From Magnetococcales bacterium (GTDB taxonomy: Bacteria > Pseudomonadota > Magnetococcia > Magnetococcales > Magnetaquicoccaceae), in assembly GCA_015231915.1 (NCBI GenBank), contig JADGAR010000020.1:1-61432 (forward strand): a stretch of DNA of 61,432 nt, given 5' to 3'. Shown piece by piece: positions 16,772-25,802 of this stretch. Numbering within the stretch: position 1 is the first letter of the stretch; every line of letters begins with the position of its first letter. The notes under the pieces were generated by a model. It did not search any database, was not told the origin of the DNA, and saw only the letters and a program-made list of their open reading frames with translations. The position numbers were made by a program, and so were the translations under genes.

Positions 16772-17191
16772 ATGATCAACCTCGCGCGCGGAATCGTGGT
16801 GGGAGTGATGCTGGGGTTTGCCCTGTTCCACCCCCACAGCTGGTCGAGGGAGGTCTATCTGGCCGCACTGGCGCTGGTGGTGGTGGTGGGGATCCTGATC
16901 CCCCTGGAGGCCCAGGACCGCCGCCTGGACGGCATCGCCGAGGATGTGCGGGCGATCCTGGCGCGGCTGGAACGGATGGAGTCCCTGCCGGTCGAATCCG
17001 TGGCCGAGGAGATGGAGCAGCCGGCGCCTTTCCAGCCCGGCAGGTCCCCCGGTGCGGAGGAGCCGTTCATCCCCGCCATCCAGTCGGGTGGCGGCGAGGG
17101 TCGCACCGTGATGGCCCACGGCCATCGCACCGTGGAACGCAGCGTCGAGGATGTGGCCAGAAAACTGGCCTCCATGCAACGCGGTTCGTGA
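16772..17191 (+). CDS. Small protein with two transmembrane helices, unknown function
   Basis: A 139-aa protein starting 7 bp after the FimV-like gene. Two hydrophobic helices lie at about 6-22 and 28-46, followed by an amphipathic coiled-coil segment (LDGIAEDVRAILARLERMES) and a disordered tail. The tail ends with a short helix, ERSVEDVARKLASMQ, that could dock a partner. No family is recognised. Its position between FimV-like and actin-like genes suggests a membrane adaptor linking the two, which is inference only. Confidence 0.65.
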   Translation: MINLARGIVVGVMLGFALFHPHSWSREVYLAALALVVVVGILIPLEAQDRRLDGIAEDVRAILARLERMESLPVESVAEEMEQPAPFQPGRSPGAEEPFIPAIQSGGGEGRTVMAHGHRTVERSVEDVARKLASMQRGS

Positions 17192-17240
17192 ATTTTCGCG
17201 GTTTTTCCTTTCAGTCCATACATCGGGAGTCAGTCGTCTC

Positions 17241-18269
17241 ATGAACGATTCGCCAACGGAAACCCCCATCGGCAAGGTCAATCTGGGCCTGGACGTGGGC
17301 ACCATGAACCTGGTCTGCGCACGGGTCAACAAGGCCAGCAAGATCGAAATCGCCTCGCTGCGGAATGTCTTTCTCACCGTGGACGACGTGAACATCGAAG
17401 GGATGGATCTTTCGCGGATCAGCCACGCCCGCATCGACGAAGGGGTGTTTATTCTCTCCAACGATGCCTATAATTTTGCTAATATTTTTGGTCATCGCCT
17501 CAACCGCACCATGCAGAAGGGGATGATCAGCCCGGAGGACATCAACTCCACGGACATCCTGGCGGTCATGATCCGCGAGTTGCTCCAGTTGCCGCCAGGC
17601 GCCAAGGCGGGGAAATGCGTCTATTCGGTGCCGGGGGATCCGGTCCATTCGAAGTCGAATGTTCTTTATCATCGCAACATTCTCAGCCGGATCATCGGCG
17701 AGATCGGCTTCGATGCGGAGCCGCTCAACGAGGCGACCGCCATCATCTACGCGGAGTGCGCGGATTCCGATTTTTCCGGCATCAGCATCTCCTTTGGCGC
17801 CGGCTTGACCAACGTGGCGGTGGTCTACAAGTCGATCCCGGTGCTGGAGTTCGCCCTGAACCGGGGCGGGGACTGGATCGACGACAACGTGGCCACCGCC
17901 GTGGGGACCATCCCCAACCGGGTGGTGGCCATCAAGGAAAAGGAGTTCCACCTCGACCGCTACGACAGCGGACGCAAGAAGGAGCGCAAGGTGCGCGAGG
18001 CCCTGGGGTACTATTACAAGAACCTCATCCAGTTCGTGGTCAAGAGCGCCGTGCAGGAACTGGAACGCCGGGATCTGGATCTGGGGTTTCCGGACAGAAT
18101 TCCGATGATCATTTCCGGGGGGACCTCCCTGGCCGGGGGGTTCCTGGATACCATCCGCACCCAGGTGGAGGAGATCGAATGGCCCCTGGATCTCTCCGAG
18201 GTGCGCTACGCCGGTGATCCTTTGAGTTGTGTCGCCCAGGGGTGTTTGATCCGGGCGCTCAAGCAGTGA
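17241..18269 (+). CDS. Divergent actin-like ATPase (ASKHA superfamily)
   Basis: A 342-aa protein with the actin/MreB/ParM nucleotide-binding pattern: a phosphate-1 loop VNLGLDVGTMNLVCARV, a phosphate-2 loop SISFGAGLTNVAVVYK and an adenosine loop PMIISGGTSLAGGF. The phosphate-2 loop has Ser where actins have Asp and Asn in place of the later Thr-Asp, which may change hydrolysis. It does not read as MreB, FtsA, PilM or MamK; motifs such as RGGDWIDDNVATAVG are its own. The start at 17241 is the first Met giving the core with a short leader. Its stop overlaps the start of the peptidase gene (GTGA). Filament formation is inferred from fold and length, not shown. Confidence 0.75.
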   Translation: MNDSPTETPIGKVNLGLDVGTMNLVCARVNKASKIEIASLRNVFLTVDDVNIEGMDLSRISHARIDEGVFILSNDAYNFANIFGHRLNRTMQKGMISPEDINSTDILAVMIRELLQLPPGAKAGKCVYSVPGDPVHSKSNVLYHRNILSRIIGEIGFDAEPLNEATAIIYAECADSDFSGISISFGAGLTNVAVVYKSIPVLEFALNRGGDWIDDNVATAVGTIPNRVVAIKEKEFHLDRYDSGRKKERKVREALGYYYKNLIQFVVKSAVQELERRDLDLGFPDRIPMIISGGTSLAGGFLDTIRTQVEEIEWPLDLSEVRYAGDPLSCVAQGCLIRALKQ

Positions 18270-19003
18270 AGTCGGCAGGCCGGGATTGGTTGCAGATTGG
18301 GCAGCCTTTCATCGGCTTGAGTCACGAGGAACGGAGTCGTCTGCGGCAACTGGCTGCGGCCTTTCTGCTGAAAAAACATCTCGATCCGGTGGGAGGGCTG
18401 CGGCTCGATCCCGCCCAGCGTGAGCTGCTGGCGTTGCAGGCCTGCCTGCCGATCCTCAATCTGGGGCTGGAGTACTACGACAACTGGTTGACCCTGATCG
18501 TCTACCCCCGGACCTTCATCCCGGCAGACTCGGAAATCGATCTGGCCGGTGTGGTCCATCCCCCGGAACCGCGCATCGGCGAGTCCTGGCCCAACGGCCC
18601 GGTTCTGGTCTCCTGGAAGGATGTGCTGCGGGACATGCGCGGGGATTGGGATTACGCCATGAATGTGGTTATCCATGAACTGGCCCATCAACTGGATGTG
18701 CGCAACGGGGCCTTCGACGGCATGCCCGAACTGCCGCGCGACATGGACACGGGCAGCTGGATCCGGGATTTCACGGCGGCCTACGGGGCGTTGCACCGGG
18801 CCATCGACCGGGAGGAGGAGTCCTGGATGGACCCTTATGCCGCCGAGAGTCCGGCGGAATTCTTCGCCGTGGCGTGCGAGACCTTTTTTGTCGCCCCGGA
18901 CGATCTGATGGCAGGGTATCCAAAAATCTATCGACAACTGCAGGGCTATTTCCGGCAGGACCCGCTGACCCGGATGGCCCCTGGGGAGGGCGAGAAGCGA
19001 TGA
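18266..19003 (+). CDS. MtfA-like (M90 family) zinc peptidase
   Basis: A 245-aa soluble zinc-dependent peptidase. The HExxH motif is VIHELAHQLD (H137, E138, H141), and the downstream conserved block ESPAEFFAVACETFF supplies the third ligand (E198 likely). The segment RDWLQIGQPFIGLSHEERSR is the family's usual N-terminus. The start is GTG 18266, whose codon overlaps the TGA of the actin-like gene by 4 bp; this gives the family-like N-terminus without the unrelated upstream residues. E. coli MtfA acts on the regulator Mlc, but no Mlc-like gene is nearby, so the substrate here is open. The stop overlaps cysM. Confidence 0.88.
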   Translation: MKSAGRDWLQIGQPFIGLSHEERSRLRQLAAAFLLKKHLDPVGGLRLDPAQRELLALQACLPILNLGLEYYDNWLTLIVYPRTFIPADSEIDLAGVVHPPEPRIGESWPNGPVLVSWKDVLRDMRGDWDYAMNVVIHELAHQLDVRNGAFDGMPELPRDMDTGSWIRDFTAAYGALHRAIDREEESWMDPYAAESPAEFFAVACETFFVAPDDLMAGYPKIYRQLQGYFRQDPLTRMAPGEGEKR

Positions 19004-19890
19004 TGACACTGGAAGCGTGCGTGGGCAATACCCCGCTGGTGGAACTGACCCGTCTGGCCCGGCATCTGCCGGGCATTCGGCTGCTGGTCAAACTGGAGGG
19101 GAACAATCCCGCCGGGTCGGTGAAGGATCGTGCTGCCTTGAGTCTCTTCGAGGGGGCCGAAGCGCGGGGCATTTTGCGGCCCGGGATGCGCATCATCGAG
19201 CCGACCAGCGGCAATACCGGCATCGCCCTGGCCATGATCGCCGCGCGCAAGGGTTACGCTATTACTCTTGTCATGCCGGAGAACATGACCCTGGAGCGGC
19301 GTTCGACCATGACCGCCTACGGGGCGACCCTGGAACTCACCTCGGAGGCCGGGAGCATGGAGGGGGCCATCGACCGGGCGCGGGAGATGGTGGCTGCCGG
19401 GGAGGGGCTTTTGTTCGATCAATTCTCCAATCCGGACAACTGGCGCGCCCATTACCGCACCACCGGGCCGGAGTTGTGGGCGCAGACTGCGGGCACGATC
19501 ACCCATTTTGTCAGTTCCATGGGGACCACCGGGACCATCATGGGGGTTTCGCGTGCCCTGAAGGAGCGCAATGCGGCGATCCGGATCATCGGTGTGCAGC
19601 CGGACGCCGAATCCCGGATTCCCGGCATCCGGCGCTGGCCCAAGGCGTATCTGCCGAAGATCTTCGAGCCGGAACGGGTGGATCGGATCATCGATGTCAA
19701 CGAGGGGGAGGCCAGGGAGATCACCCTGCGGTTGGCGCGGGAGGAGGGGATCTTTTCCGGTCATTCCGCCGGTGGCGCGGTGGCCGCCGCCTTGCGTCTG
19801 GCGGGAGAACTCACCACGCCCGCCGTGATCGTGGCGATTTTGCCGGATCGCGGGGACCGGTATCTTTCCAGTACGCTGTTTCATGCATGA
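19000..19890 (+). CDS. cysM: Cysteine synthase B (O-acetylserine sulfhydrylase, CysM type)
   Basis: A 296-aa PLP enzyme making cysteine (or S-sulfocysteine) from O-acetylserine. GNTPLVEL, the PLP-lysine motif NPAGSVKDRAAL, the substrate loop TSGNTGIALAM and the PLP-phosphate loop SSMGTTGTIMG are all present. The length and the RIPGIRRWP segment fit CysM better than CysK. ATG 19000 overlaps the peptidase stop, so it is co-translated; the next codon is also ATG. It ends 16 bp from a convergent rhodanese-like gene, a second sulfur-related protein, although the two are on opposite strands. Confidence 0.93.
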   Translation: MMTLEACVGNTPLVELTRLARHLPGIRLLVKLEGNNPAGSVKDRAALSLFEGAEARGILRPGMRIIEPTSGNTGIALAMIAARKGYAITLVMPENMTLERRSTMTAYGATLELTSEAGSMEGAIDRAREMVAAGEGLLFDQFSNPDNWRAHYRTTGPELWAQTAGTITHFVSSMGTTGTIMGVSRALKERNAAIRIIGVQPDAESRIPGIRRWPKAYLPKIFEPERVDRIIDVNEGEAREITLRLAREEGIFSGHSAGGAVAAALRLAGELTTPAVIVAILPDRGDRYLSSTLFHA

Positions 19891-19906
19891 GGGGGGGGAT
19901 GGTTTT

Positions 19907-20380
19907 TCAGGAAAAGAGTCTCCGGAACCAGGACGCCTCCTTGCGCAGCAGACCGTTGGTAATGTGCTGAAACCGTTCCCTTGAGGTGCGGATGTCGGTC
20001 AGTTCGTCCAGAAGTTGTTCCTGTTTGACCATCTTTTTGGTCAGCTGTTTTGCCAGTTCCAGATAGTCCATCCAGCCGCCGTCCAGGCTGTAGAGGGAGA
20101 AACGGCTTTTCGGGTTCTGGTCCTTGAACAGCTTGATGGCCTCCCGGCTCTTGCCGCCCGTTTCACAGACCAGCACGATGTCCATCTCCGTGCTGAAGGC
20201 CACGCCCAGTTTGTCCTGGGTCCAGCCCTCCTCCTCGAAGAAGATGTCGTAATCGAACTGCACGGGAATCGCGCCCGGAATCGTGCGCCAATAGTCACCA
20301 CGAAAATCGATGACTCGGAAGAGTGTGCCTTTTGCGGTTTCTTTGAGAAATTTTCTTGGCGTAATAAAACTCTTTTTCAT
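19907..20380 (-). CDS. Rhodanese-like domain protein
   Basis: A 157-aa protein with a rhodanese fold: VIDFRGDYWRTIPGAIPVQF is the first strand and substrate loop, and VLVCETGGKSREAIKLF is the active-site strand with the cysteine loop CETGGKS, followed by LDGGWMDYLEL. The catalytic Cys is present, so sulfurtransferase or redox-sensing activity is possible. A charged helical tail (about 105-157) follows the domain. The start ATG shares one base with the TAA stop of the upstream hybrid kinase, so the two are co-translated and the rhodanese may serve the sensor. Confidence 0.8.
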   Translation of the reverse strand: MKKSFITPRKFLKETAKGTLFRVIDFRGDYWRTIPGAIPVQFDYDIFFEEEGWTQDKLGVAFSTEMDIVLVCETGGKSREAIKLFKDQNPKSRFSLYSLDGGWMDYLELAKQLTKKMVKQEQLLDELTDIRTSRERFQHITNGLLRKEASWFRRLFS

Positions 20381-23300
20381 TATGATGGTCCAGTTTGCAT
20401 AGCAATCCGTTGCAGGGCCTCCAGCAAGGCCTTCTTGCCGATCGGCTTGGACAAATAGAAATCGCAACCGGCCTCCCGGCTGCGCTCCTGCTCCCCCTCC
20501 ATGGCATGGGCCGACAGGGCGATGATCGGCATGGGCGTGCAGCCCGTTTCCCGTTCCCGCTCCCGGATGCGGCGGGTGGCGGTGTAGCCGTCCATTCTGG
20601 GCATCTGCACGTCCATGAAAACCACGTCGAACGCCTCGCGCGCAGTGCGCTCCACGGCCTCCACGCCGTCCTCCACCATGACCAGTTGGTGCGGTGTCTT
20701 CATCAGATAGGCCTCGATCAGCAGGCGGTTCTCCTCCACATCCTCTGCCAGCAGGATGCGCATTCCCCGCATCGCGGCGGCGGGATCCGTTTCCGTCAAC
20801 CGGTCGGCCTGGTCTGCGGGCAGGGCGACGGCGGTTGCCGGCAGCAGGAAAGAAAAAACACTGCCCTCTTCCGGCTGGCTGCGCAACCGGATGGTTCCCC
20901 CCATCAGCCCGACCAGCCGGTGGGAGATGGCCAGCCCCAGGCCGGTCCCCCCGTAGCGCCTGGAAATCCCGCTGTCCGCCTGGATGAATTGCTTGAAGAT
21001 GTGCCCCTGCTGCTCCAGGGGGATGCCGATGCCGGTATCGGCCACCTCGAAGGCCAACCAATCCCTCTGCAACGGCTCCCGGGCCAGACGCACCGTGATG
21101 CGACCGCGTTGGGTGAACTTGACCGCGTTGCCCAGCAGATTGATCAGGACCTGCCGCACGCGGTTCTCGTCGCCGGTGATGGCCTCCGGAATCTCCGTGT
21201 CGATGACCACATCCAGGGCCAGTCCCTTCTGTTCGGCGGCGATGCGCATCAGTCGGGCGGTCTCCTCCACCACCTGGCGCGGCGAGTAGGTCTCGTCCAC
21301 CAACTCGATGCGTCCCGCCTCGATGCGGGAGAAATCCAGGATGTCGTTGATCACCCCCAGCAGGGTCTTGCCCGACTGGTGCATGGTCTGGGCAAAATGA
21401 CGCTGATGCGCCGTGAGATCGGTCTCCAGCAACATTTCCGCCATGCCCAGCACCACGTTCATCGGCGTGCGGATCTCGTGGCTCATGGCGGCCAGAAAAT
21501 CCCCCTTGGCCCGGTTGGCGGACTCGGCCTGGGCGTGGGCCAGCTTGATCGTCTCCTGGTCACGCCAGCGCGACAGGATCAGTTGCACCTCGTTGGCCGC
21601 CAGTTCCAACTGGGCGGCGTCGTTGGCATCGTAGGCCAGATCCTTGTTGCCCACGCCGATGATCATGTGGACCTTCTCTTCCCGCATCACCGGCGTGCTC
21701 ATGTGGCGCCCCACGCGGAAATGGCCTGCCGGCATCCCCTTGCGCCCAGGGTCGTTGGCAACGTCGTTGTGGATCACGGTGCACCGCTGACGGATCGCGT
21801 CGGCCCAGATGCCCGCCTGCGCAAGAGGATAGTGGGCGAGGCAGTCGGTTTTGCATAACTGCTGGGCATGCCGATTCCAGGTGATGTGGCGCAGGCTCTC
21901 CTGATCCTCGTTGACGATGTGCAGATAGCCGACATCGCTGTTGGTCACCGCCACGGCGATCTCCAGCGCCCGGAGGCACACCTCGGCCTCGTTCATCCTC
22001 GTCAGATCCCGGTCGAGTTCCAGAAACATCCGCAAACGCTGTTCGTTCTTCTGACGGAACTGCTCGGCCTTCTTGCGTTCGGTGATGTCCTGGTGGATGG
22101 TCTGCCAGACGGTTCCGTACTGTCGATGCTCGAATTGGGTGACCACCGCCTGACACCAGAGCGTGGAGCCGTCCATGCGGCGGTTGAGGACCTCCCCGCG
22201 CCAGAATCGGTCGCGATTCAGGGCAGCGATGATCTCCTGGGCGGTCTCCTCCGGGGAGCGATCCGTGGCGGCATTGAGAACGACGATGTTTTGTCCGATC
22301 AGGCCCTGGGCGGGATAACCGAACATGGCCTCGAATTCGGGATTGGCATAGACGATGATCCCGTCGCTGGCGCGAATCAGGGCCACCCCTTCGGTCATGT
22401 TGTTGAGGATTTCCTCCCGCAGTCGCAGTCCCTCTTCCGCCTCCTTGCGGAGGGAGATGTCCCGGAACACCCCCTGCAAAACCGGTTTGCCCGCGTTGAC
22501 ATGCACGGTTCCGGTGATCTCCACGGGCAGCACCCGACCGTCCTTGCGCAGGAGCGTCGCCTCGGCAACACCGGGTGTCGTGTTGGTGACATCACCGGCA
22601 TGCTCCTTGAACGATTCCCAGATCGTCTCCCGGGATTCGAGGGGATGCAATTGGGAAAAATGGAGGCCCTGGATCTCTTCCAGGGAGTATCCCGTCATCC
22701 GGCAGGCGGCGGCGTTGGCATCCAGCAGCAACCCGTTGTCCGGATCGGCGAGGAAGATGGCATCCGGGGCCGATTCGAACAGGGATCGATACCGTTCCTC
22801 GCTCTCCCGCAGTTCCCTTTCGGCCCGTTTGGCATTGGTGATGTCGTGGAGGAAGGCGATCTTGCCGATCCGACCGTCCGTGGCACGCAAGGGGGCCTCG
22901 TAGTGCTCGAATGTCCGGCCCGTATTGTCGGAGTGCCATTCCCAGGCGATGGATTCGCCGGCAAACACCCTGTCGGACTTGCACCAGGGGCAGGGGGCAT
23001 CGATTTGGTACAGATAGGCATGGCATTTCGCACCGGTCAGGGGACCATGCGTTTTTTCCAACGCCGGGTTGATGTACACCACGTTGAATGCCTGATCCAC
23101 GATGTAGACCCGGTCACCCATCGCCTCCAGGATGCCATAGAGCTTGTCGCGCTCGAACATCAATTCCTTTTGCAGCCGGATGCGCTTGGCGGCCTCGCCG
23201 GTCAGGCGGGTATTGGTTTCCACGAGATGTGCGGTCTGCTCCCGGACGCGCTGTTCCAGGTTCGCGCGGGCCATGCCGAGTTGTTCCACGACCATTTTTT

Positions 23301-24996
23301 GCAGGGTGATATCCTCCACCACCGAGATGTGATGTTCCGGGGGGTCGCCGGGCTTCCACAGGGGTGAGACGGTGATGCGGACCCACACCACCGATCCGTT
23401 GCGGTGGATGTAGCGTTTTTCCATGGTGAAATCGCGCAATTTGCCGGCGATCAGGCGCTGCAGGTTGGCCAGGTCCGCCGGCAGGTCGTCGGGATGGGTG
23501 ATCTCCTGGAATCCCTTGAGGATCATCTCCTCCACGGAGTACCCCACCATCTCCGCGTAACGTCGGTTGATCCTTTCGAAGCGTCCGGTGGGGGTATGGA
23601 GCAAGGCGACGCCCACACCGGCCTGCTCGAAGATGGTGCGGAACAGTTTTTCGTTTTCTTGCAGTTTGCGCGCGGCCAGGGTGGACTCCGTGACATCCTG
23701 GGCCGTGCCGAACAGACGGATGACCCGGCCATCGGCATTCCGATCCACCTGCACCAGGGCCTGGAGATGACGAATCGTGCCGTCGGGGAGTGTAATCCGG
23801 TAACAAAAGGGTTCGGCATTCCCCAAGGTCAGCCAGCGGGAGCAGACCTGGTCGAAATGTTCCCGGTCATCGGGGTGGACTTTGTTTAAAACCGTGGCAT
23901 AGTTGATCGGTTCCGAGGGATCGATTTGGTAGATGCGGTGAATCTCATCCGACCAGTAGACCCGATCCTCGTCCACCTGCCATTCCCAGTTGCCCAGACG
24001 GGCGATGGCCTGGGATTCCGCAAGTCTGCGCTGGCTTTCCGCGAGGTGGCGATGGAGGGCGTGGTGTTCGGTCACATCGCGGCCCGCTGCATACAGAAGG
24101 CGGCCATCGCTGGTGGCGGACCATTCGGTCACCCTGATTTCCCCGGCGCGGTTGATCAATCGCACCGTGAATTCACGGGTCGAAGCGCCCTGGAAGCAGC
24201 GCTGGATTTCCATCAGGGCGGATGGGAAATCCTCGGGGTGGATGAAGTGTCGGTAGGGCAGGGCGAGCAGTTCCGGCACGGCATGGCCCAGGGCCATGGC
24301 CAGGGCCTGGTTGGCCCGGTGGATGTCGCCGTCCGGTCCCAGGATGCAGAACAGATCCGGGGTCAGTTCGAAGAAGCGCTCCTGTTCCATTTCCACCAAC
24401 AGGCGGCGCTCCATTTCCGTGCGCAGGAGGGCGTTCATTTGTTCCATGCCGGCGGCCTGTTCCTTCAGGCGCATGGCGGTCATGCCCATGGTGGAGAGCA
24501 GTCCGATCAACTCCCGGTTGTAGGCCAGGACGGCCTGGATTTTTTCCCGGGAAAAGACCGGCACGCGCCGCAGGGCATCCAGGTAGCGCTCCTGGTCGAA
24601 CCCGTATCGCGCGGCTTGCCCCCGGAAGAACGCATCATTCGGCTCTTCGCCCGCATAGTGGAATTGTCCCAGGAAGCAGGTGGCCAGATGGCGTCCGTCC
24701 ACCAGGATGGGGATGGCGATGTCCCACAGGCCATTGGCGCATTTGTATTCGACGCATTCCGTGGTGGGGTTTTCCCGCAGGCGATTGGCGATGTGGGCGT
24801 CGCTGATGTGGCAGAGGCCGGCGGTTTCGGGATGAACGCGGTGGAAGCAGGTACAGATCTCCTGCCAACCGGTGGCTGCCAGGATGTTGTTGTCCAGGTC
24901 GATGATGCCGATGGGGATGCCGGCGGCCTGATAAAGCGCATCCGCCAGGGACTGGACCTTGGCGATGTCGATCAGATCGGTGAGGGAATACGGCAT
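20380..24996 (-). CDS. PocR-multi-PAS-GAF hybrid histidine kinase with receiver
   Basis: A very large soluble sensor of 1538 aa. From the N-terminus: a PocR ligand-binding domain (1-165, Cys-rich: EICTCFHR, GLCHISD, CVEYKCANGLWDIAIPI), PAS modules at about 205-310, 335-435, 445-560, 615-710, 725-840 and 850-960, a GAF domain (970-1125), HisKA with H-box [16 protein letters not shown], HATPase (DTGIGIPLEQQG, GGTGLGLAIS) and a C-terminal receiver (ILLAEDVEENR, VVFMDVQMPRMDGY). No transmembrane segment is seen, so it senses cytoplasmic signals. The start at 24996 is chosen because AGGAAGGA lies upstream; the frame is open for 70 more codons. It is coupled to a rhodanese-like gene. Confidence 0.93.
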   Translation of the reverse strand: MPYSLTDLIDIAKVQSLADALYQAAGIPIGIIDLDNNILAATGWQEICTCFHRVHPETAGLCHISDAHIANRLRENPTTECVEYKCANGLWDIAIPILVDGRHLATCFLGQFHYAGEEPNDAFFRGQAARYGFDQERYLDALRRVPVFSREKIQAVLAYNRELIGLLSTMGMTAMRLKEQAAGMEQMNALLRTEMERRLLVEMEQERFFELTPDLFCILGPDGDIHRANQALAMALGHAVPELLALPYRHFIHPEDFPSALMEIQRCFQGASTREFTVRLINRAGEIRVTEWSATSDGRLLYAAGRDVTEHHALHRHLAESQRRLAESQAIARLGNWEWQVDEDRVYWSDEIHRIYQIDPSEPINYATVLNKVHPDDREHFDQVCSRWLTLGNAEPFCYRITLPDGTIRHLQALVQVDRNADGRVIRLFGTAQDVTESTLAARKLQENEKLFRTIFEQAGVGVALLHTPTGRFERINRRYAEMVGYSVEEMILKGFQEITHPDDLPADLANLQRLIAGKLRDFTMEKRYIHRNGSVVWVRITVSPLWKPGDPPEHHISVVEDITLQKMVVEQLGMARANLEQRVREQTAHLVETNTRLTGEAAKRIRLQKELMFERDKLYGILEAMGDRVYIVDQAFNVVYINPALEKTHGPLTGAKCHAYLYQIDAPCPWCKSDRVFAGESIAWEWHSDNTGRTFEHYEAPLRATDGRIGKIAFLHDITNAKRAERELRESEERYRSLFESAPDAIFLADPDNGLLLDANAAACRMTGYSLEEIQGLHFSQLHPLESRETIWESFKEHAGDVTNTTPGVAEATLLRKDGRVLPVEITGTVHVNAGKPVLQGVFRDISLRKEAEEGLRLREEILNNMTEGVALIRASDGIIVYANPEFEAMFGYPAQGLIGQNIVVLNAATDRSPEETAQEIIAALNRDRFWRGEVLNRRMDGSTLWCQAVVTQFEHRQYGTVWQTIHQDITERKKAEQFRQKNEQRLRMFLELDRDLTRMNEAEVCLRALEIAVAVTNSDVGYLHIVNEDQESLRHITWNRHAQQLCKTDCLAHYPLAQAGIWADAIRQRCTVIHNDVANDPGRKGMPAGHFRVGRHMSTPVMREEKVHMIIGVGNKDLAYDANDAAQLELAANEVQLILSRWRDQETIKLAHAQAESANRAKGDFLAAMSHEIRTPMNVVLGMAEMLLETDLTAHQRHFAQTMHQSGKTLLGVINDILDFSRIEAGRIELVDETYSPRQVVEETARLMRIAAEQKGLALDVVIDTEIPEAITGDENRVRQVLINLLGNAVKFTQRGRITVRLAREPLQRDWLAFEVADTGIGIPLEQQGHIFKQFIQADSGISRRYGGTGLGLAISHRLVGLMGGTIRLRSQPEEGSVFSFLLPATAVALPADQADRLTETDPAAAMRGMRILLAEDVEENRLLIEAYLMKTPHQLVMVEDGVEAVERTAREAFDVVFMDVQMPRMDGYTATRRIRERERETGCTPMPIIALSAHAMEGEQERSREAGCDFYLSKPIGKKALLEALQRIAMQTGPS

Positions 24997-25194
24997 ACCT
25001 GAAGGGTCCTTCCTCGATGCGACCATGCGTCCCGAATTGGTGACCGGTTGGAAGGATAGCATGATTGCCTTTTGCTGCAAAGCCGCGCGCTGCGCGTTCA
25101 TGCGCTTTTCGCGCACGGGAGCGTGGCAGGTGTTTCGATGTCGTAATGAATCTGTCGGGAATGGCGCGTGATGATTGGTGATGCATTTTTTTGC

Positions 25195-25223
25195 TTGCCA
25201 TGTCAAGCGGATTTTGGTATGTC
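25195..25223 (+). promoter_or_regulatory. Possible promoter in the 299-bp divergent gap
   Basis: TTGCCA (25195-25200), a 17-bp spacer and TATGTC (25218-25223) face the small secreted-protein gene. The -35 box matches five of six consensus bases but the -10 box only three. The rest of the gap (24997-25295) is AT-rich towards its right end and shows no other structure I can name. Confidence 0.28.
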
Positions 25224-25295
25224 TTTATAGAATCATTTTTTTCTGTAAACGAATGATTTGGCTTGAAACTCCACCCCTGGGAAAGGACGAACTCG

Positions 25296-25763
25296 ATGAG
25301 AATGATTGTATTGGCATTAATGTTTTTTGTTTTTCTGGTGGCGACACCCCGAATTGCTGCGGCAGAACCATTCCTGAAAACGCCCGTCAATACCGTCATC
25401 GATTGCGCCTCGGGCCTGGAATGGCTGCCCTACAAGGACGGAGACACCTTCTGGCCGGAGGGGGAGCAATGGGCCAAAAAACTCGGCCAGGGTTGGCGGA
25501 TGCCCACGAGTCGGGAAGTGGCGACCCTCTATACCCGCGGGTCGGTTAAAAACTACTGGGGGGCGATGCATGTGGATCGTGTTTTTTATTTCATCGGGCG
25601 CAATATTTGGAGTGGTGACGAGGCGAATGCGAACAGCCGATATTGTTTGGATATGCTAAGCAATACCAAACATGCTCGCAGCAGGGGGGATGCCTTCCTC
25701 AATCGCACCTTTGCCGTCCGCAAGGCGACCGACATGCGCCTTTGCACGCCCCCGCGTAATTGA
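25296..25763 (+). CDS. Secreted DUF1566/Lcl-like protein
   Basis: A 155-aa exported protein. The signal peptide (MIVLALMFFVFLVATPRIA) is cleaved after AAA. The mature part has the pattern TVIDCASGLEWLPYKDG, EQWAKKLGQGWRMPTSREV and NRTFAVRKA that marks DUF1566 (Lcl C-terminal) domains, found in surface and lectin-like proteins. I start at ATG 25296, with AAAGGA about 10 nt upstream. It is a single minimal domain with no anchor. It lies between a sensor kinase and a methyltransferase with no evident link to either. Confidence 0.72.
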   Translation: MRMIVLALMFFVFLVATPRIAAAEPFLKTPVNTVIDCASGLEWLPYKDGDTFWPEGEQWAKKLGQGWRMPTSREVATLYTRGSVKNYWGAMHVDRVFYFIGRNIWSGDEANANSRYCLDMLSNTKHARSRGDAFLNRTFAVRKATDMRLCTPPRN

Positions 25764-25780
25764 ATCTCCACGGTATGGCA

Positions 25781-25799
25781 CCGGGCTTGAGCCGCCCGG
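25781..25799. terminator. Short hairpin between convergent genes
   Basis: CCGGGC (25781-25786) pairs with GCCCGG (25794-25799) around a 7-nt loop, in the 39-bp gap between the convergent DUF1566-like and methyltransferase genes. There is no T-run, so it is at best a weak bidirectional terminator. Confidence 0.3.
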
Positions 25800-25802
25800 C
25801 GA

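Noticed and set aside
16772-17191. Reading the two-TM protein as a holin
   Set aside because: It has two helices and a soluble tail, but no phage lysis genes are near and the tail is long; position after a FimV-like gene fits a membrane adaptor better.
17241-18269. Naming the actin-like gene mamK (magnetosome filament)
   Set aside because: The loops and signature segments do not match MamK as I know it, and no mam or mms gene is nearby. Kept as an unassigned actin-like ATPase.
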